From positions 62,001 through 126,000 of the forward strand of contig CALSLT010000004.1 in assembly GCA_943787265.1 (NCBI GenBank): a DNA stretch of 64,000 nt, given 5' to 3'. Source of the stretch: an uncultured Planctomycetaceae bacterium. Its GTDB lineage: Bacteria > Planctomycetota > Planctomycetia > Planctomycetales > Planctomycetaceae. A program made the position numbers and the translations under genes. Positions within the stretch are counted from its first letter, which is position 1. Each line of letters opens with the position of its first letter. Positions 46,012 through 54,738 of the stretch are shown in pieces. The notes beneath the pieces were generated by a model. That model was not told the DNA's origin and did no database searches. It saw nothing but the letters and a program-made list of their open reading frames with translations.

Positions 46012-46065
46012 GTAGGGTGCGTCTTGACGCACCAAGACAGAACGGTGCGTCAAGACGCACCCTAC
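46012..46065. repeat. Perfect palindromic repeat, GGTGCGTC family
   Basis: Perfect 22-bp arms (46012-46033 and 46044-46065) with a 10-base loop; each arm is GTAGGGTGCGTCTTGACGCACC or its complement. Contains the short form seen at 19452-19473 in each half. Lies between nrnA and the Rieske gene. Confidence 0.85.
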
Positions 46066-46131
46066 GCCAAATTCAATCGTTGTTTCGTAAGACGTGTGAA
46101 GGAATTCTGCTCGGGCTGGTTACGGCAGGAG

Positions 46132-47124
46132 TTACTCGGGAGTAACAACCTGCCGCATGAGTGGAAGGACTTTTGCCAGAGCGTCTGCCAGAGGGGCAGG
46201 CAGGACAGCTCCAGCGGCTTGTTTGTGACCTCCACCGCCGAACTGTTCGGCCACGGCTGCCACGTTAGTGTCTAATCGACTTCGAAAACTTACTTTGATT
46301 GTTTGATTTGGTTGCTCGATTGCGATGAATGCTGCTTTGACTCCAGCAACCCTCAGACATTGATTGACGAGTTCTTCTGTGTCCGCCGGAACGGCTCCCG
46401 TTTCTTTGAAATCCTGCTGAGTGACCGACAGATAAGCAAGACGCCCTTCCGTTTCGATGGTCATTCGGCTGAGGACTCGACCGAAAAACTGCATACGAGC
46501 GGCGGAGTGCTGCTCGTACAGCAACTGATAAAGTACATGCGGTTTCGCGCCCAGGTCAATTAACTCTCCCGCAATCCTCATCGTTCGGCTGGTTGTCGAC
46601 GGAAATCGGAACCACCCGGTGTCCGTCGCGATGGCACAATAGAGCGCATTGGCAGCTTGTTCGTCCAGCGTTGCTCCAAGAGCCTGGGCGAGTTCGTAGA
46701 TCAACTCACCTGTCGCCGCTGCGGTCGTTTCTTTGAACTCAGTCGCGCCCAGATCGTCCGAACTGACGTGATGATCGATGACCACGGTCTGCTTCGCTTT
46801 GGTCGTTTTCAGAACCGAGCCAACATCCTGAAGCTGAACCCAGGCACTCGTGTCGACGACGATGTGCACGTCCGTGTCGCGAGCTTCGTCGGCCGTAATG
46901 CCGTCGCCAAGCTTTCTCGCACGCTTGTCCGGATCGAGGAACGCGATGTTTGCCGAGCCGTCCGACGGATTGACGATCCGCACGTTCTTGCCAAGCGACT
47001 CCAGCGCGCACGCGAGTCCCAGTTCAGAACCAATCGCATCCGCATCGGGGCGAACGTGGCTCGACAGCACAAAGCGTTCGTGCGATTTTATGATTTCAAC
47101 AAGAGGCGACCAGTCGATGGGCAT
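46132..47124 (-). CDS. nrnA: NrnA-like DHH-family oligoribonuclease/PAP phosphatase
   Basis: 330 residues. DHH phosphoesterase motifs: HVRPDADAIGSELG (motif I, 21-34), the DTSAW Asp, VIDHHVS (the namesake DHH), and IATDTGWFRFPST. DHHA1 domain: SFRSRLDTN and GGGHKQAAGA. Degrades short RNA oligonucleotides to mononucleotides and can remove the 3' phosphate of PAP. Metal-dependent (Mn), cytoplasmic. Located 89 bases downstream of ribF in the same orientation. Confidence 0.93.
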   Translation of the reverse strand: MPIDWSPLVEIIKSHERFVLSSHVRPDADAIGSELGLACALESLGKNVRIVNPSDGSANIAFLDPDKRARKLGDGITADEARDTDVHIVVDTSAWVQLQDVGSVLKTTKAKQTVVIDHHVSSDDLGATEFKETTAAATGELIYELAQALGATLDEQAANALYCAIATDTGWFRFPSTTSRTMRIAGELIDLGAKPHVLYQLLYEQHSAARMQFFGRVLSRMTIETEGRLAYLSVTQQDFKETGAVPADTEELVNQCLRVAGVKAAFIAIEQPNQTIKVSFRSRLDTNVAAVAEQFGGGGHKQAAGAVLPAPLADALAKVLPLMRQVVTPE

Positions 47125-47213
47125 CGAAATCTTTCAAACGATCAGGCGACTGGAGCGGTCGATCCCGACCAGTCTGGAAACTCATCCCGAGATGCTGTTC
47201 GGGCGGCGAAAGA

Positions 47214-48161
47214 TTAACGATTTGCGTTTCCGGTGACGACTGCCAGGGCCTGTTGAACGTCCTGCTCGAGCTGAGCTTTCAGAGCGTTCACATCAGGAAA
47301 CTCCAGCGTGTCTCGGATCCGCGATACAAATTCAACCTGCATCGGTTGATCGTACAAATCGCCGTCGAAGCCGATCAGATGGACTTCCAGCTTTCGCCGT
47401 CGCTCGCCGAATGTTGGATTCGGGCCAAGATTGATCGCTGCTGGCCAGCTCGTGCCATCATGCAGGGCGACTCCCGCGTAAACTCCATCAAGTGGCAGCA
47501 CGGTCGTGACCTGACCGAGGTTCGCCGTCGGAAATCCGATGGTGCGACCGCGTTCTGCCCCTTTGGTCACCCGCCCCGCAACTCGATATCGATGCCCCAG
47601 CAGGTCGCTGGCTTCCTCGACCTCTCCGTCAATCAGCAGGCCGCGAACAACGCTGGAAGAAACCATCTGCGTGCCCACATAAACGGGCGGCACTGCGTCC
47701 AGCTCGATGTTTGCCGCTTTGCAGAAGTCTGCCAGATGTTCGACCGTGCCTGAGCGGTTGCGACCAAAGAAAAAGTTCGGGCCTTCGACCATTCCGATCG
47801 CGTCGAACTCGCCGAGCACGACCGCCTGGAAGAAATCTTCGGCCGACAGATTCAGCAGCCGCAGGTCAGTCGGGTAAACGACCATGCAGTCGACGCCGCA
47901 GGCTGCAATCAACTCGGCCTTCTGCTCCAGCGATGTCAGAGCTGGCGGGACCTGCTCTGGTCGCAGGAGCTGGATTGGGTGAGGCTCAAACGTGAACACG
48001 CACGACGGAACGTTCTGCTCTTTAGCGTGCCGGACCAGGCAGGCGAACATCTGCTGATGTCCGCGGTGGACGCCGTCGAAGTTTCCGATCGACAGAAAGC
48101 CGCCGCGGAATGGGTCCAGTGAATCAAAGCCTCGCAGCAGTTCCATTCCAGCCAATTCCAT
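47214..48161 (-). CDS. ribF: Bifunctional riboflavin kinase/FMN adenylyltransferase
   Basis: 315 residues from the ATG at 48161 (an in-frame ATG at 48146 is possible; the frame is open to 48272 but overlaps the gene upstream). N-terminal FAD synthetase domain: SIGNFDGVHRGHQQMF with the HxGH-like motif, EHPIQLL, FFFGRNRSG and VSSSVVRGLL. C-terminal riboflavin kinase domain: GRTIGFPTANL, LDGVYAGVA, INLGPNPTFGERR and EVHLIGFDGDLYDQ. Converts riboflavin to FMN then FAD. Starts 35 bases after the enolase-superfamily gene. Confidence 0.95.
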   Translation of the reverse strand: MELAGMELLRGFDSLDPFRGGFLSIGNFDGVHRGHQQMFACLVRHAKEQNVPSCVFTFEPHPIQLLRPEQVPPALTSLEQKAELIAACGVDCMVVYPTDLRLLNLSAEDFFQAVVLGEFDAIGMVEGPNFFFGRNRSGTVEHLADFCKAANIELDAVPPVYVGTQMVSSSVVRGLLIDGEVEEASDLLGHRYRVAGRVTKGAERGRTIGFPTANLGQVTTVLPLDGVYAGVALHDGTSWPAAINLGPNPTFGERRRKLEVHLIGFDGDLYDQPMQVEFVSRIRDTLEFPDVNALKAQLEQDVQQALAVVTGNANR

Positions 48162-48196
48162 GTCGCATTCGGGATGCGTTGATTCAGTGGAGAATT

Positions 48197-49312
48197 TCAG
48201 CGGATGAATTGTTTCAACCGGTCGTGGTCCAGTTCGACACCCAAACCGGGACGATCGGGAATCTCCAGGCAACCGTCATCGTCAATCACAAACGGCTCAA
48301 CCGTCAATTCCTCGAGGTAAGCACACGGCGTCAGGTACTCGACATATCGGGCAACCGGCATGGCCGCGGCCAGTTGTAGATCGGCCGCCAGTCCAATCGC
48401 CGTATTCCACCCGTGCGAAACCATTTGAACGTTATGGTCAAACGCCAGCCAGGCAATTCGCCGCGACTCGCTCAATCCACCATTCTTCGTGACGTCTGGC
48501 TGGATGATATCGACGGCTCGCCGCTCCAGCCACGGTTGAAAAGACTGCCGACGAGTCAGGACTTCGCCTCCGGCGATCGGAACGGGAGACTGTCTAGTCA
48601 GCTCGATGTGTCCCTCAATATCGTCCGGCGGAAGCGGTTCTTCGAACCAAACAATGTCATAGTCAGCAAGCATCCGAGCCGTCTCGCGAGCCCAGTTCAA
48701 ACCGTGCGGCCAGAATTGCTCGCTACCGCCGGCATCGACCATCAGCTCGACATCTGCCCCGACAGTTTCACGAGCGGTTCGAACCAGCAGTTCATCAAAC
48801 TTCCGGTCTCGCCGACCGAACGGTCGCCAGCCAAGTTTGATCGACTTGAACCCTCGGCTGACGGTCGCTTCGAGCGACGTTCGCAAGGCGTCCGGCTCGT
48901 CAAACAGCATCGAGCCGTAAGGCCGAATCCGGCTTCTATAGTTCCCGCCGAGCAACCTCGAAACCGGCTGCCCACAGGCCTTCCCCATGATATCCCAAAG
49001 AGCGATGTCGATTCCTGAAATCGCATGCTCGACGGATCCGCCGCGGCCTTGCCAGAACGACGACTGCCGCAGATTCTCGCTGACACGTTCCGGCTCGACT
49101 GCCGACTGATCTTTCAGCAGCGGCCAGAGCAAGTCGACAGCGCCTTGAACCAGCTTGCCCGACGTGAAGCAACTGCCGACTCCAGAGATTCCTTCGTCGG
49201 TGTGGATCTCGATCAGCGTGTGCAGATTTTCCTGAGGCTCGTGACCTTGCGGCCATCCACCGTCGACAGTCGCCCCGGTCAGAGGCAGCACGTCGATACT
49301 TACAATCTTCAT
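48197..49312 (-). CDS. Enolase-superfamily (mandelate racemase/muconate lactonizing) enzyme
   Basis: 371 residues from the ATG at 49312, which has GAGGT five bases upstream and starts just after the end of the PSCyt gene. Enolase-superfamily TIM barrel: SIKLGWRPFGRRD holds a candidate base Lys, metal ligands lie in MVDAGGS (Asp), WFEEPLPPDD (Glu) and IAGGEVL (Glu), and SHGWNTAIG has the His of the MLE/MR group. Likely acts on a sugar acid as a dehydratase or on a similar carboxylate; the exact substrate cannot be read from sequence. Follows the PSCyt gene by a few bases. Confidence 0.9.
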   Translation of the reverse strand: MKIVSIDVLPLTGATVDGGWPQGHEPQENLHTLIEIHTDEGISGVGSCFTSGKLVQGAVDLLWPLLKDQSAVEPERVSENLRQSSFWQGRGGSVEHAISGIDIALWDIMGKACGQPVSRLLGGNYRSRIRPYGSMLFDEPDALRTSLEATVSRGFKSIKLGWRPFGRRDRKFDELLVRTARETVGADVELMVDAGGSEQFWPHGLNWARETARMLADYDIVWFEEPLPPDDIEGHIELTRQSPVPIAGGEVLTRRQSFQPWLERRAVDIIQPDVTKNGGLSESRRIAWLAFDHNVQMVSHGWNTAIGLAADLQLAAAMPVARYVEYLTPCAYLEELTVEPFVIDDDGCLEIPDRPGLGVELDHDRLKQFIR

Positions 49313-49319
49313 CGTGACC

Positions 49320-52300
49320 TCATTCGCGAGTGATGAATTCATCAAGGTTCAGGACGACTCGCGCGAAGGCCGTCCACGTTGCAGATGCCGCTTCGTCGGC
49401 TGATTCCGGGTGGCTTGTTGAAGCGGCTGCTTTGGCAGCTTCAGCATTTGACTCAAAGTGTTCCCGTTGCGCAGCCACGAAAGCCAGCAACCGCTCCTTT
49501 TCGAATTCACTCGGTTGCCGCGCGAGGACCGCGTCGAACGCAAATTTGATTCGAGCATCGTCATAGTCCGACGATTCTTTCAGGATCCGATCGGAAAGTG
49601 CTTTAGCAAATTCCATGAACGCTCCGTCGTTGGCCAGCGTAAGAGCCTGGAGCGGAGTGTTCGATCGATTGCGGCGCGTGCAAGTTCCGTTGGCGTCGGG
49701 AGCGTCGAAAGTTGGCAGCATCGGATACGGACTCGACCGCCAGAAGTAGGTGTAAAGTCCGCGACGGTAACGATCGTCACCTTTGCTCTCGGGCCACTGC
49801 TTCGAAACCTGAGTCACCACATAAATGCCCTTCGGCTGAGGCGGATAAACTCCTGGGCCGAGCATTTTCTGAGAAAGCAAACCACTTGCCGACAAGGCGA
49901 CATCTCGGACGCCTTCAGCTTCCAGACGAACTCGGCTTTGTCGAGCAAGCAGCCGGTTTCGAGGATCGCGAGCCAGCAATTCCGGAGTCACTCTCGAAGA
50001 CTGCCGATAGGTTGCCGACGTCACGATCAGTCGCAGAAGATTTTTCTGACTCCAGCCAAGCCGCATAAACTCGCTGGAAATCCAGTCAAGCAGTTTCGGG
50101 TGCGAAGGCAGTTCACCTTGCGTGCCGAAGTCGTTTTCCGTTTCGACCAGACCGATGCCGAACAATCGTTGCCAGACTCGGTTCACCGAAACTCGTGACG
50201 TCAGCGGATGCTCCGGCGTAAACAGCCAGCGAGCAAAGTCGAGGCGGTTGACAGGAGTTTCCGCAGACTCAAGCGGCGGCAGAATCGAAGGGACATCCGG
50301 CTGAACGACGGCTCCCTTTTCCAGGAAGTTGCCGCGAATGTGGATGTGCGTGGTGCGAGGATTCTTTGCTCGCTCACGCAGAACCATCGTCGTCGGAATG
50401 GCCGACTTGAGACGACTTTCCTCGCCTTTCAGTTTCGCCTGCTGAGCTTCCAGCGGCTTCCGGCTCAAGTCACTTCGCCCGTACGCGGCTGCCAGTAATT
50501 CCTTCTGACCGTCATCGCGTTTGCCAGCTTCGACCTGGAGAATTTCATGAATCGATGGCGGAACGACCGTTTGCTCCGGCGCTGCGTTGGTCGACGAAAG
50601 CCGAAACGTTCCGATCAAATACTTCGCTGCGTTGTGCTGCTGATGAAGCTTGAACGTGACCTTCAGCGGGACGTCGCTCTCGATTGGCTTCTTCAGCACG
50701 AAGACTGCTTCGCGGTTGACGTTCGGCGAACTTTTCTTCGTCCCGTTTATCGCCCAGCCGGTTTTCATGTTTCCATCGATCGCGTGCTCAGCCGGGTAGC
50801 CATCCTGCTGCCAGTCGGTCGCCGCCGTCGCAAACGCCAGCTTCGTCACCGATGCACCGGCTTTGCCGTCGACAGGCTGGCTCGTCGCCTCGAACTCGTT
50901 CAGGACAAAGTTGCCGTTGCTGGCCCAGCCTGGCCCTTTCTTCGGAAGCAAAGGCCCGGTCAGCGTTTCGAGTCGGAAGGCGGTGATCGTTCCGGTCGGA
51001 ATTTCCGTCGTGACCGTGTAGACGTCCCTTGCTGGAATGTTGCCGTTGCCGCCGACAAGCAAAGTGTTCTCGTCGATTGGGTTGAGAGTCGCTCCCGCCT
51101 TGGAAACCGCATCGATCGGTTTGAGGAAATTCCATTCCGCGGCTGAGACTGCTGCCTGCTTGGTCTCCCAAGCGGACTGGCCGCTGGCACGCTTCGCATC
51201 GTGCTCTTTCAACTTCTTTGCGACTTCAGCCAGTCCGGTTTTGACTCGTGCCTGCTCGGTCGCCTGAGTTTCGGACGGCAGCGGAATGTTCGGCTCGTCG
51301 CAGTTGTTGAAAATCGCGAACAGCTTGTAGAAGTCTCGTTGAGTAATCGGGTCGTACTTATGAACGTGGCACTGAGCACACCCAACCGTCAGCCCCAGAA
51401 ACGCCGCGCCGGTCGTGTTGACTCGATCGACAACGGACTCCACACGAAACTGCTCTTTGTCCGTGCCGCCTTCCTGATTGATCAGCGTGTTGCGGTGAAA
51501 GCCGGTGGCGACGATCTGCTCGCTCGTCGGCTTCTGCAATAAGTCGCCAGCCAGTTGCTCGACGACAAACTGGTCGAACGGCATGTCGGCATTAATTGCC
51601 TTGATCACCCAGTCACGGTACGGCCAGATCGATCGCGCGCCGTCGATGGTGAATCCGTTGGAGTCTGCATAGCGCGCGATGTCGAGCCAGTGCCGTCCCC
51701 AACGCTCACCGTACCGAGGCGACACCAACAGACGGTCAACGAGCCGTTCGTAAGCAAACGGCTGATCGTCACGAACAAAGTCACGAGTTTCGTCTGGAGT
51801 TGGAAGAATCCCCAACAGGTCAAGATACAGCCGACGAATCAACGTCGAACGAGGCGCTTCCGGAGACGGCTGCAGCCCTTCCTCTTGAAGCTTCGCCAGG
51901 ACAAACGCGTCGATTTCATTTTGAAGCCAACTTGCCGTTTTAACATTCGGAAGCGAGTGGCGAACGACGGATTGAAAAGCCCAGTGATCGCTCGTCGGTC
52001 GCCCATCGGCTGATGGTTTGTCTTGAGCCGCGGACTTCGCTCCCTGATCAATCCAAGCCTTTACGAGAGCAATCTGCTCATCCGAAAGCTTCGGCAGTTC
52101 AAACGGCATCTGCGCAACATCGCCCTCTCCGACGAGCACCTGATAGATCAAACTCTTCGCCGCGTCGCCAGCGACAATCGCCGCACCGCGATCGCCACCG
52201 TCCAGCATCAAGCTGCCAAAGTCCGCACGAAAACCAGACTCAACCATTTCGGGACCGTGACAACTGACACAATACCGCTGAAAGATCGGCTTAATCTGTT

Positions 52301-52394
52301 TCGCAAAGTCGACCGGTTCCGCGGCATCCGCCACGTTAGAAAAAACCGCCAAGGCGACGGTGAATGCGGTCAGAATGCCAGTGACGAATCGCAT
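49320..52394 (-). CDS. PSCyt-type protein with cytochrome c, DUF1549 and DUF1553 domains
   Basis: 1024 residues from the ATG at 52394; an in-frame ATG at 52691 would add a 99-residue non-exported stretch. Signal peptide at 1-24 (AVFSNVADAAEP). A cytochrome c-type motif CVSCH at 42-46, then DUF1549 with ERWGRHWLDIARYADSNGF and the HxCxxCHVHKYDP-like site, a central DUF-type beta region, and DUF1553 with HPLTSRVSVNRVWQRLFGIGLVETENDFG and RLEAEGVRDVALSASGLLSQ. Planctomycete hallmark family, periplasmic or extracellular, of unknown biochemical role. Confidence 0.92.
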   Translation of the reverse strand: MRFVTGILTAFTVALAVFSNVADAAEPVDFAKQIKPIFQRYCVSCHGPEMVESGFRADFGSLMLDGGDRGAAIVAGDAAKSLIYQVLVGEGDVAQMPFELPKLSDEQIALVKAWIDQGAKSAAQDKPSADGRPTSDHWAFQSVVRHSLPNVKTASWLQNEIDAFVLAKLQEEGLQPSPEAPRSTLIRRLYLDLLGILPTPDETRDFVRDDQPFAYERLVDRLLVSPRYGERWGRHWLDIARYADSNGFTIDGARSIWPYRDWVIKAINADMPFDQFVVEQLAGDLLQKPTSEQIVATGFHRNTLINQEGGTDKEQFRVESVVDRVNTTGAAFLGLTVGCAQCHVHKYDPITQRDFYKLFAIFNNCDEPNIPLPSETQATEQARVKTGLAEVAKKLKEHDAKRASGQSAWETKQAAVSAAEWNFLKPIDAVSKAGATLNPIDENTLLVGGNGNIPARDVYTVTTEIPTGTITAFRLETLTGPLLPKKGPGWASNGNFVLNEFEATSQPVDGKAGASVTKLAFATAATDWQQDGYPAEHAIDGNMKTGWAINGTKKSSPNVNREAVFVLKKPIESDVPLKVTFKLHQQHNAAKYLIGTFRLSSTNAAPEQTVVPPSIHEILQVEAGKRDDGQKELLAAAYGRSDLSRKPLEAQQAKLKGEESRLKSAIPTTMVLRERAKNPRTTHIHIRGNFLEKGAVVQPDVPSILPPLESAETPVNRLDFARWLFTPEHPLTSRVSVNRVWQRLFGIGLVETENDFGTQGELPSHPKLLDWISSEFMRLGWSQKNLLRLIVTSATYRQSSRVTPELLARDPRNRLLARQSRVRLEAEGVRDVALSASGLLSQKMLGPGVYPPQPKGIYVVTQVSKQWPESKGDDRYRRGLYTYFWRSSPYPMLPTFDAPDANGTCTRRNRSNTPLQALTLANDGAFMEFAKALSDRILKESSDYDDARIKFAFDAVLARQPSEFEKERLLAFVAAQREHFESNAEAAKAAASTSHPESADEAASATWTAFARVVLNLDEFITRE

Positions 52395-52677
52395 GATGAA
52401 ACCCGCGTTGTGTCGAGTTGCGATGAACGGTTCAGAACCTCGAAACGGCCAGAAACACAGAATGTCATTGAGTGTTCGACCGTTCGGATTCACTGCAGCG
52501 AGGGACGGATATCCTATCGGCGGGGTGCCAAACGACCAATCGAGCCAGTCACGTAAACCGTTTCTGCCTCCCGCTTGAGGCCGCACATTCGTAGCAACAG
52601 ACGATTCACTCAGGCTAAGCGAGCCACCCGGACGATCTGAAATCGCAACAGTTTCGAGCTGCGCAGCGACCAACTCC

Positions 52678-53811
52678 ATGAACGATTCCACTCTTCGGCA
52701 GAATCAGGATAACCGACACTTCTTCCTCTCACTGGCTTTGGTGCTGGTGGGGTTTGGAGTGTTGATGGTTCATAGCGCCAGCATTACATCGTGGCCGACT
52801 GAGTTTGAACGCGTTTACCTGACGAAGCATCTTAAGTTTTTGGCGATCGCGATCACGGCGGCGAGTATCGCCGGAGCGTTGCCGGCTCGGTTCTGGTTTC
52901 GGGCGGCTCCGTGGTTGTTTGTCGGAACGTTGATACTGCTGGGTGCCGTTCTGATTCCGGGAGTCGGCACGAGAGTCAACGGTGCTCAACGCTGGCTGCG
53001 ACTGGCTGGCTTCTCAATGCAGCCGTCAGAGCTCGCCAAGATCACGCTTCCACTCTTTCTGGCCAGAGGCATGTTGCTTTGCCGGGAACGGCTCAGTCAT
53101 TGGTTCTTCGGGACCGTGCCGTTCGTTGTGCCGACCGCGTTGACTGCGGGGCTCGTCATGCTGGAGCCGGATCTTGGTACGTCGGCATTTTTGATCGGGT
53201 CGGCGGGGCTGGTGCTCTTCTTCGGCGGCTGGCCAATTCGCAACTTCACCGTCGGAATCGGAGCCGCAGCGTCCGCTGGAGTCTTCCTGATTTCCGTAAC
53301 CAGCTACCGGATGCGGCGCATTACGGACTTTGTTTCGGTGTGGACCGACTTCCGCGGCAGTGATGCCTGGCAGTTGAAACAGTCTCTCATTGCGCTCGGA
53401 GCTGGAGGCTTGTGGGGAGTCGGCCTTGGTCGAGGCTCGCAGAAACTTAGCTTCCTGCCTGAATCCAATACCGACTTTGTGTTTGCCGTCGTCGGAGAAG
53501 AGCTCGGACTCGCCGGAACGGCCGGACTCGCCGTATTGTGGTGCGGAGTCTTCTGGTCGGGAGCAAGATTGTTTCGAGAATTCCGCCCGAACTGTTTCGC
53601 AGCAATTGTCGCAATGACGTTGCTGACACAGCTCGTCGCCCAGGCATTACTCAACACGGCTGTTGTAACAGCCCTTGTCCCGACGACTGGCATTCCACAT
53701 CCACTTGTGAGTTACGGTGGATCGAGCCTCGTTGTGAGTGTCGTGTCGCTGGGCATCATCGTGAGCATGTCCCGAGCAGATGAATCTCGCGACGAGTGTG
53801 TGCTGAAGTAG
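52678..53811 (+). CDS. ftsW: FtsW/RodA/SpoVE-family SEDS protein
   Basis: 377 residues, about 10 membrane helices. SEDS features: SASITSWPTEF, the GVGTRVNGAQRWLRLAGFSMQPSELAK block, GSDAWQLKQSLIALGAGGLWGVGLGRGSQK, NTDFVFAVVGEELGLAG and TTGIPHPLVSYGGSSL. SEDS proteins polymerise peptidoglycan glycan strands. FtsW is a better match than RodA by the central motifs, but the call is family level. Oriented divergently from the PSCyt gene. Planctomycetes lack FtsZ, so its division role here is unclear. Confidence 0.88.
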   Translation: MNDSTLRQNQDNRHFFLSLALVLVGFGVLMVHSASITSWPTEFERVYLTKHLKFLAIAITAASIAGALPARFWFRAAPWLFVGTLILLGAVLIPGVGTRVNGAQRWLRLAGFSMQPSELAKITLPLFLARGMLLCRERLSHWFFGTVPFVVPTALTAGLVMLEPDLGTSAFLIGSAGLVLFFGGWPIRNFTVGIGAAASAGVFLISVTSYRMRRITDFVSVWTDFRGSDAWQLKQSLIALGAGGLWGVGLGRGSQKLSFLPESNTDFVFAVVGEELGLAGTAGLAVLWCGVFWSGARLFREFRPNCFAAIVAMTLLTQLVAQALLNTAVVTALVPTTGIPHPLVSYGGSSLVVSVVSLGIIVSMSRADESRDECVLK

Positions 53812-53929
53812 CCACGGACAACTGCCCGGCGTTTGATCGGTTGACAGCCGACGCGAGAAGTCAAACGCTGTGGCAACTCTTCCGCAGCTTCATCCCCGAT
53901 TCGGCGATCTGTAAACAAGGCTTGCTTCG

Positions 53930-54685
53930 ATGACTGATCAAAAAAGAGTGCTGGCCATCCACGCTCACCCGGACGATGTCGAGTTTCAGTGTGCCGGCGT
54001 GCTCGCTCTTCTCAAACGGAAGGGGTGGCACGTCACCATCATGACGATGACGCCCGGCGACTGCGGCAGCGCGGAACTGGCATCCGAAAAGATCGCCCAG
54101 ACTCGTCGGGAAGAAGCACTCGCTGCAGCGAACCTGCTCGGAGCAGACTACGACTGCCTGGAGTTTCGGGATCTCAGCATCTGCTTCGACAATGAGTCTC
54201 GTCGTCGAGTGACCGAGGCATTGCGAAAAAGTCGACCGGATATCGTGCTGACGGCTCCGCCCGTCGACTACATGCCCGATCACGAGTTCACAAGCCTGCT
54301 CGTCCGCGATGCGTGTTTCAACGCTCCGATTCCGAACTACGAAACTCATGATTCAGCAGAGGCCGCACCGCTCGACAAGATTCCGCATCTCTACTACGTC
54401 GATCCGATCGAAGGCACAGACTGGTTCGGCCAGCGAGTCGAACCGGAATTCATCATCGACATCTCCACGACGTTCGAACTGAAGCAGCAGATGCTCGCCT
54501 GCCACGCCAGTCAGCGAGACTGGCTGCTCAAACAACACGGCATCGACGAATACCTCAATAGCTGCGAACGTTGGAGTGCTCACCGCGGGCTGGAGCTCGG
54601 CGTAAAATACGGGGAGGCCTTCCGCCAGCACAAAGGGCATCCCTACCCGTCGGACAATCGACTGCTCAACGAACTGGGCGAGTAA
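53930..54685 (+). CDS. PIG-L/LmbE-family deacetylase
   Basis: 251 residues. Zinc deacetylase motifs: [15 protein letters not shown] at the N-terminus with the HPDD zinc ligands, GDCGSAE, and a later His in [18 protein letters not shown]. The middle section [14 protein letters not shown] fits the substrate domain of the family. It removes an acetyl group from an N-acetylglucosaminyl or similar compound, as in thiol or glycolipid synthesis; the substrate is unknown. AAGG precedes the ATG. Convergent with lepA. Confidence 0.9.
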   Translation: MTDQKRVLAIHAHPDDVEFQCAGVLALLKRKGWHVTIMTMTPGDCGSAELASEKIAQTRREEALAAANLLGADYDCLEFRDLSICFDNESRRRVTEALRKSRPDIVLTAPPVDYMPDHEFTSLLVRDACFNAPIPNYETHDSAEAAPLDKIPHLYYVDPIEGTDWFGQRVEPEFIIDISTTFELKQQMLACHASQRDWLLKQHGIDEYLNSCERWSAHRGLELGVKYGEAFRQHKGHPYPSDNRLLNELGE

Positions 54686-54699
54686 ATCGTTTCGCTTGC

Positions 54700-54718
54700 T
54701 TGCGACCAATGGTCGCAA
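54700..54718. terminator. Short hairpin between convergent genes
   Basis: Perfect 8-bp stem TTGCGACC/GGTCGCAA with loop AAT. No T-run follows on either strand. It may terminate both convergent genes, but the evidence is weak. Confidence 0.35.
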
Positions 54719-54738
54719 CATTAAAGCCGCTCACACCG

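Noticed and set aside
52395..52691. 99-residue N-terminal extension of the PSCyt gene
   Set aside because: The added stretch is not signal-like; the ATG at 52394 directly precedes a clear signal peptide and cytochrome c domain.
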